The position numbers were made by a program, and so were the translations under genes. Shown piece by piece: positions 60,114 to 64,000 of a DNA stretch of 64,000 nt. Under the pieces are notes generated by a model that saw only the letters and a program-made list of their open reading frames with translations, ran no database searches and was not told the origin of the DNA. The DNA comes from Bacteroidales bacterium UBA5326. GTDB taxonomy: Bacteria; Bacteroidota; Bacteroidia; Bacteroidales; UBA932. How positions within the stretch are numbered: the stretch's first letter is position 1; each line of letters opens with the position of its first letter. The stretch is taken from assembly GCA_002408205.1 (NCBI GenBank), contig DHQY01000014.1, positions 179,895 through 243,894 on the forward strand, written 5' to 3'.

Positions 60114-62934
60114 TTATTTGTTCGGAACCGTCATAATCAACGGAATAAGATGCTTTCACATCCGGATCTGCCGCAACCGGTTTTTCGGGAGAAATCATTA
60201 CTACGCGGAACTGGCGTTCTTCCGGCATGCCGGGGAAAGAACCTTCCCTTGCCCCTATCCGCAAAGTGCCCTGGTTCTGGTTGAATTCCAACGGGATTCT
60301 GGAATAGGCGCCGTTTTCATAATTATAGTTTACTCCTTCGTCTTCGTACAGGCAGAAATGCGCATCGGACCCGGTATAAACAAAGAGTGTCAAAGGTCCG
60401 TCGTTTTTCTCACCGGTATATACGATATCCGGACCCACAGGCAAAATAGAGCCCGCTTTTACGTACAAAGGCATACGTTCGTACGGAGCGGCAGCCTGCA
60501 GCAACTGACCTCCGGTAAAGTAAATGCCGGAATAAAAATCGTACCAGCCCGAGACGGATGGCAGGTAAACATTTCTCGAACGGGCTTTGTATTCATACAC
60601 GGGGCAGACCATAAGGGCGTCGCCGAACATGTACTGATCCTGGATTCCCGTCACGTTGGGATCGTCATCAAAATCCATCACCAGGCCGCGCATAATGGTA
60701 TAATCGTCTAACCAGGTCCTGCCTGCCAGGGTATAGATATACGGCATAAGCCGGTAACGCAGCCGGTCGTAATAGACCATGCTCTTATAGGCGGGATGAG
60801 ATTCGGGGGCAATATTATATATTTCCCTGTACGGATATTGTCCGTGACTCCTGAATAACGGACAGAAGGCACCAAACTGAAACCATCTGGCATTCAGCTC
60901 ACGCCATTCTTCCCTTTCGGGGGATCCTTCTTTGGCCCGTTCAAAACGGCCTTGTACACAAAAGCCGCCAATATCCATAGTCCAGTATGGGATACCTGAA
61001 AGGCCAAAATTGATGCCGGCCGGGATCTGTGCTTTCATATCTTCCCAACACGTACCAATGTCTCCGCTCCATGTAGCTGTGGAATATCTTTGCAGACCGG
61101 GAAATCCGCTTCGTGTGAGCAGAAACACCCGTTTATCGGGATCGTCGCCCCGTTGCCCGTCGTAAATAGCCATGGCATTCACCAGTGCATAGGCATTCAG
61201 GTAACGTGTGGATGGTCCCAGGGCGGTAGGCGTAGACAAGGTCTTCCTGTATTCGAGGTTTGCGTTGGAAAGGATATCGGGTTCAGACGCATCCATCCAC
61301 CAGGCATCGAACCCCTGCGAATACAGATGCTCTTTCATTTGCTCCCAGAACAGCTTACGTGCACCCGGGGCATAGGCATCGTAGAAAGAACCTATGTAAC
61401 CGGGATATATCCAGTCACGTATACTATCCTCTACCGCACGCATATACATCCAGCCGTTCTGTTCAAACTCCCTGTAATGTTCCGTAGTGTGATAGAATTT
61501 GGGCCAGACCGAGATCATGATCTTTGCATTCATGGCATGTACACTGTCTACCATGCCTTTGGGGTCCGGAAACCGTTCCGCATCAAACTCATGGCTTCCC
61601 CATGCATCTACCGGCCAGTAAGACCAGTCCAGAACAATGTTGTCGATGGGAATTCCCCGTTTGCGGTATTCACCCAGGGCGCCCAGCAATTCGTCGGCCG
61701 TTTTGTAGCGTTCACGGCTCTGCCAGAAGCCCATGGCCCATTTGGGCATGATCGGAGCCTTGCCGGTGAGGGTGCGGTATCCGCCAATCACCTCATCTGC
61801 ATTCCCTCCGTAAACAAAATAATAGTCTATCATGTCGGCCATTTCCGACCACCACGACTGTTTTGCCTGTTCCACAGGATCGACAGGGGTCAGCAGACTT
61901 AATCCAAGATACGAAACTCCCCCGTCAGGGATCCATTCAATACGCAGAGGGTAACTTTCGCCGGCTTCCATCTCGTATTGGAATTTATAACTGTTAGGAT
62001 TCCATGCAGTTCGCCAGCGCTCACCAACCACTTCCTGATCGTTCAGGAATACTTTGGTATATCCTGCATAATAAAGCAGGAAACGGTGGATTCCGCTTTC
62101 TTTAGCCCCTATTGTGCCTTCCCAGGTGATTTTGGTATCGTAAAAGGGAATGTCACCGGGGAATTTCTTTACCTTTTCCAGATCTACGTAATCTATATCC
62201 GATTCGCGACGGGAGAGGTATTCCTTCTTTCCGTCCCTGCTAGTATATACTGCTGTCAAAGCCCCTTCCTGACCGTCGGCATCGGTAAGCGCCAGTTCGC
62301 TCAAAGGCATATAATCCCTGGGATCGCCGAATTTTGACAAGGAATAATTATCCCAGAGCAAACCGTAATTCCTGTTTGACACAATAAAAGGAACAGAAAC
62401 TTTTGTGTTGTATTGATACAAAACTTCGTTCTTGCCCTTGTAATTGAACTCATCGGACTGATGCTGCCCCAGGCCGTAAAACGCTTCCTCATCCGGCGAC
62501 TCAAAAACCTGACGTACCGTATATCCCCTATCACCTTCCACTTCAATGGGAACGAATGTTCTTCCGCCTCCGTTGTTTTCCTGCAATAAGGTGCTGCCGT
62601 CCTTATTAAAGAAAGAAACACGTCCGGTGGACAGTTCAACGGTAACCGTAAGAGCGGCGGTGGCCAGGCTGACTTTTTCCTCGTCCCGGGAGAAAACATA
62701 TGCTATCTTTTTTTTAGGTGACGACACACGCATCAGGCTCGGCTTATCAGAAAAAGAGCTCCCTTCAGGAATTGCGGAAATCCTTATAATACTGTCGGTT
62801 ACCGGTTCGATGCGAACTATCTGTTTCACATTGCCCTTTATGGCAACCGTAACGCTTTTCCCGTTGTCGGTAACCTGATGACTGCACGAGGCAAGCAATA
62901 TTCCTGATAGAAGGAAAACTATGATCTTTTTCAT
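60097..62934 (-). CDS. GH31 glycosidase lipoprotein with PA14 insert (alpha-xylosidase type)
   Basis: A 945-aa envelope glycosidase. Lipobox ILLASC (Cys17). An N-terminal beta domain is interrupted by a PA14 domain (about 220-350, WEGTIGAKESGIHRFLLYYAG). The catalytic barrel has nucleophile Asp548 (DAWWMDASEPD) and acid/base Asp625 (TWSGDIG). The PA14-bearing architecture matches the alpha-xylosidases that trim xyloglucan oligosaccharides, such as the Bacteroides ovatus enzyme. A divergent GH5 gene supports that substrate. Specificity is inferred. Confidence 0.92.
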   Translation of the reverse strand: MKKIIVFLLSGILLASCSHQVTDNGKSVTVAIKGNVKQIVRIEPVTDSIIRISAIPEGSSFSDKPSLMRVSSPKKKIAYVFSRDEEKVSLATAALTVTVELSTGRVSFFNKDGSTLLQENNGGGRTFVPIEVEGDRGYTVRQVFESPDEEAFYGLGQHQSDEFNYKGKNEVLYQYNTKVSVPFIVSNRNYGLLWDNYSLSKFGDPRDYMPLSELALTDADGQEGALTAVYTSRDGKKEYLSRRESDIDYVDLEKVKKFPGDIPFYDTKITWEGTIGAKESGIHRFLLYYAGYTKVFLNDQEVVGERWRTAWNPNSYKFQYEMEAGESYPLRIEWIPDGGVSYLGLSLLTPVDPVEQAKQSWWSEMADMIDYYFVYGGNADEVIGGYRTLTGKAPIMPKWAMGFWQSRERYKTADELLGALGEYRKRGIPIDNIVLDWSYWPVDAWGSHEFDAERFPDPKGMVDSVHAMNAKIMISVWPKFYHTTEHYREFEQNGWMYMRAVEDSIRDWIYPGYIGSFYDAYAPGARKLFWEQMKEHLYSQGFDAWWMDASEPDILSNANLEYRKTLSTPTALGPSTRYLNAYALVNAMAIYDGQRGDDPDKRVFLLTRSGFPGLQRYSTATWSGDIGTCWEDMKAQIPAGINFGLSGIPYWTMDIGGFCVQGRFERAKEGSPEREEWRELNARWFQFGAFCPLFRSHGQYPYREIYNIAPESHPAYKSMVYYDRLRYRLMPYIYTLAGRTWLDDYTIMRGLVMDFDDDPNVTGIQDQYMFGDALMVCPVYEYKARSRNVYLPSVSGWYDFYSGIYFTGGQLLQAAAPYERMPLYVKAGSILPVGPDIVYTGEKNDGPLTLFVYTGSDAHFCLYEDEGVNYNYENGAYSRIPLEFNQNQGTLRIGAREGSFPGMPEERQFRVVMISPEKPVAADPDVKASYSVDYDGSEQIIKIMP

Positions 62935-62959
62935 GTATCGGGTTTTAGGATTAATTATT

Positions 62960-62996
62960 CAAAGATAAGACATTTAGCAGATTTAATATAACTTTG
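62960..62996. promoter_or_regulatory. Interlocked divergent -7 boxes (GH31 / GH5)
   Basis: CAAAGATA (62960-62967) is a leftward TATCTTTG box 25 nt before the GH31 ATG. TAACTTTG (62989-62996) is a rightward box 5 nt before the GH5 ATG. They are 21 bp apart and share one short intergenic region of 67 bp, so the two genes may be switched together or exclude each other. Confidence 0.5.
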
Positions 62997-63001
62997 GGTT
63001 C

Positions 63002-64000
63002 ATGAAAAAATGTCTTGTCATAATAGTTTTTGCCTGGCTATCCTGCGGCGGGTGTAATAAAGAAAAAGGAGGTACCCCCGACCCCGGAATGCGGGAAATC
63101 ACATCCTGTGAACTGGCAGCACTTATGGGTGTTGGATGGAACGTCGGGAACACGCTCGAAGCAACCGGGGGCGAAACATCCTGGGGAAATCCAAAAATTA
63201 CGAATGAGTTGTTCAGGGCGGTCAGGGCTGCAGGATTTACTGCCGTGCGGATACCGGTCTCCTGGTCTGTCCATATTACGGATCAGAAAACATATAAGAT
63301 AGATAACGCCTGGATGCAACGCGTGGGGCAAGTGGTCAATTATGCACTGGACAACAATCTGTACACGATCATTAATATCCACTGGGACGGCGGTTGGATG
63401 AACGAACCCACCCCTGCCCGGCAGAAAGCCGTGAACGAGAAACTTTCAGCCATCTGGACACAGATTGCCAACTATTTTAAGGCCTACGACGACCGGCTGC
63501 TTTTTGCCGGGTCCAATGAAGTTCATATGGAGAACGACTGGTCGTCCCAGCCTCCAAAGGAATATATTGCCGTCCAGAACTCTTTCAATCAGACATTCGT
63601 AAATGCGGTACGCGCCACGGGGGGAAGAAATGCAAAACGCCATTTGATTGTACAAAGTTACCTGACCAATATTGAACTGGCCTGTACTTCGTTTCAAATG
63701 CCGCAGGATCCGGCGACTGACCGGCTGATGGTAGAAGTCCATTATTACGACCCCTACGAATTTGCCCTTAAGGAAGATGAGCCTTACAATACACAATGGG
63801 GAGCAGGATCAACGGGCGATGTATCGGGCTGGGGGCAGGAGAACTGGGTGGACAGTTCATTCGGCAAAATGAAACAGCATTTTACTTCAAAGAAGATCCC
63901 TGTTATTTTGGGTGAATACGGAGCCATTTACCGGTCTTATCTGCAAGGGGAACGTTTGACGCAACATGCTGCAAGCCGGGTTCGTTACCTCGATTACGTC
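63002..64000 (+). CDS. GH5 endoglucanase/xyloglucanase, 3' end beyond window
   Basis: The first 333 codons of a glycoside hydrolase family 5 enzyme, open at the right edge. The N-terminus MKKCLVIIVFAWLSCGGC is a signal peptide with Cys at 15 and 18, probably a lipoprotein. The barrel starts at MGVGWNVGNTLEATGG (about 42). Acid/base Glu173 lies in AGSNEVH and nucleophile Glu305 in VILGEYGA. The pattern, including AVRIPVSWSVHI and INIHWDGGWM, fits subfamily 4, which includes xyloglucanases. It should cut the backbone outside the cell, with the GH31 enzyme trimming side chains. Confidence 0.92.
   Translation, partial: MKKCLVIIVFAWLSCGGCNKEKGGTPDPGMREITSCELAALMGVGWNVGNTLEATGGETSWGNPKITNELFRAVRAAGFTAVRIPVSWSVHITDQKTYKIDNAWMQRVGQVVNYALDNNLYTIINIHWDGGWMNEPTPARQKAVNEKLSAIWTQIANYFKAYDDRLLFAGSNEVHMENDWSSQPPKEYIAVQNSFNQTFVNAVRATGGRNAKRHLIVQSYLTNIELACTSFQMPQDPATDRLMVEVHYYDPYEFALKEDEPYNTQWGAGSTGDVSGWGQENWVDSSFGKMKQHFTSKKIPVILGEYGAIYRSYLQGERLTQHAASRVRYLDYV

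Noticed and set aside
61090..61902. 270-codon open frame antisense to GH31
   Set aside because: Wholly inside the GH31 gene; composition is that of a reverse-frame artefact.
1..64000. tRNA, rRNA or CRISPR arrays
   Set aside because: No cloverleaf-like gene with a conserved T-loop, no rRNA core sequence and no regularly spaced repeats were noticed; a short RNA could still be missed by eye.

Overview
The window is chromosomal DNA from an anaerobic-type member of the Bacteroidota, most likely order Bacteroidales. The evidence is two SusC/SusD outer-membrane pairs, many lipoproteins with Bacteroidota-style lipoboxes, a C-terminal type IX secretion (T9SS) sorting domain, promoters of the TTTG-N19-21-TAnnTTTG class, few Shine-Dalgarno sites, and the nusA-infB, rplY-pth and gpsA-pgi gene orders. 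T9SS argues against Bacteroides proper. I cannot name the genus.

Layout. 1-2263 (-): proS operon with a conserved hypothetical gene and the start of an exported protein. 2397-5280 (+): aromatic repeat lipoprotein and a FadL-type porin. 5236-8574 (-): lipid A operon lpxD-lpxC-lpxA-wbqC, with LpxC lacking the FabZ half usual in this phylum. 8746-12987 (+): nusA-infB without rimP, behind a terminator-like leader hairpin. 12991-14885 (-): tmk and a MauE/DoxX membrane protein. 14939-19048 (+): folP-purB-M64 peptidase-yjjG. 19002-19340 (-): FtsB/DivIC. 19377-22086 (+): nucleotidyltransferase-CPBP protease-manA. 22083-24938 (-): S4 protein, pth, rplY, then a separate clostripain lipoprotein. 25003-27791 (+): YtxH, holin-like, small membrane protein, DPP III. 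27776-29029 (-): acyltransferase with zinc ribbon.

29119-39887 holds two divergent SusC/SusD systems; the rightward one ends in a surface lipoprotein and a strong terminator. Next come a subtilisin-like protease carrying both a lipobox and a T9SS sorting domain, and directly behind it a PorV/PorQ-type barrel. 43876-48756 is an AT-rich accessory island: two convergent AAA/DUF4143-type ATPases, a graveyard of gene fragments (symporter 3' end, porV paralogue, transposase) and a hipBA toxin-antitoxin module. The end of the neighbouring symporter gene is duplicated on the far side of hipBA, a footprint of recent rearrangement.

57628-48787 (-) reads as one eight-gene operon: NAD salvage (pncB, pncA), a sugar cassette (ROK kinase, MFS, SIS), an outer-membrane barrel, DsbD and an alanine symporter. 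57687-60042 (+) is gpsA-pgi. The right end is a divergent GH31/GH5 lipoprotein pair typical of xyloglucan use; the GH5 gene runs off the window.

Two patterns recur. Several genes have a TAnnTTTG box only 3-8 nt before the start codon, predicting leaderless or nearly leaderless mRNAs. Four divergent pairs have their boxes interlocked within 11-30 bp. No tRNA, rRNA or CRISPR was seen.
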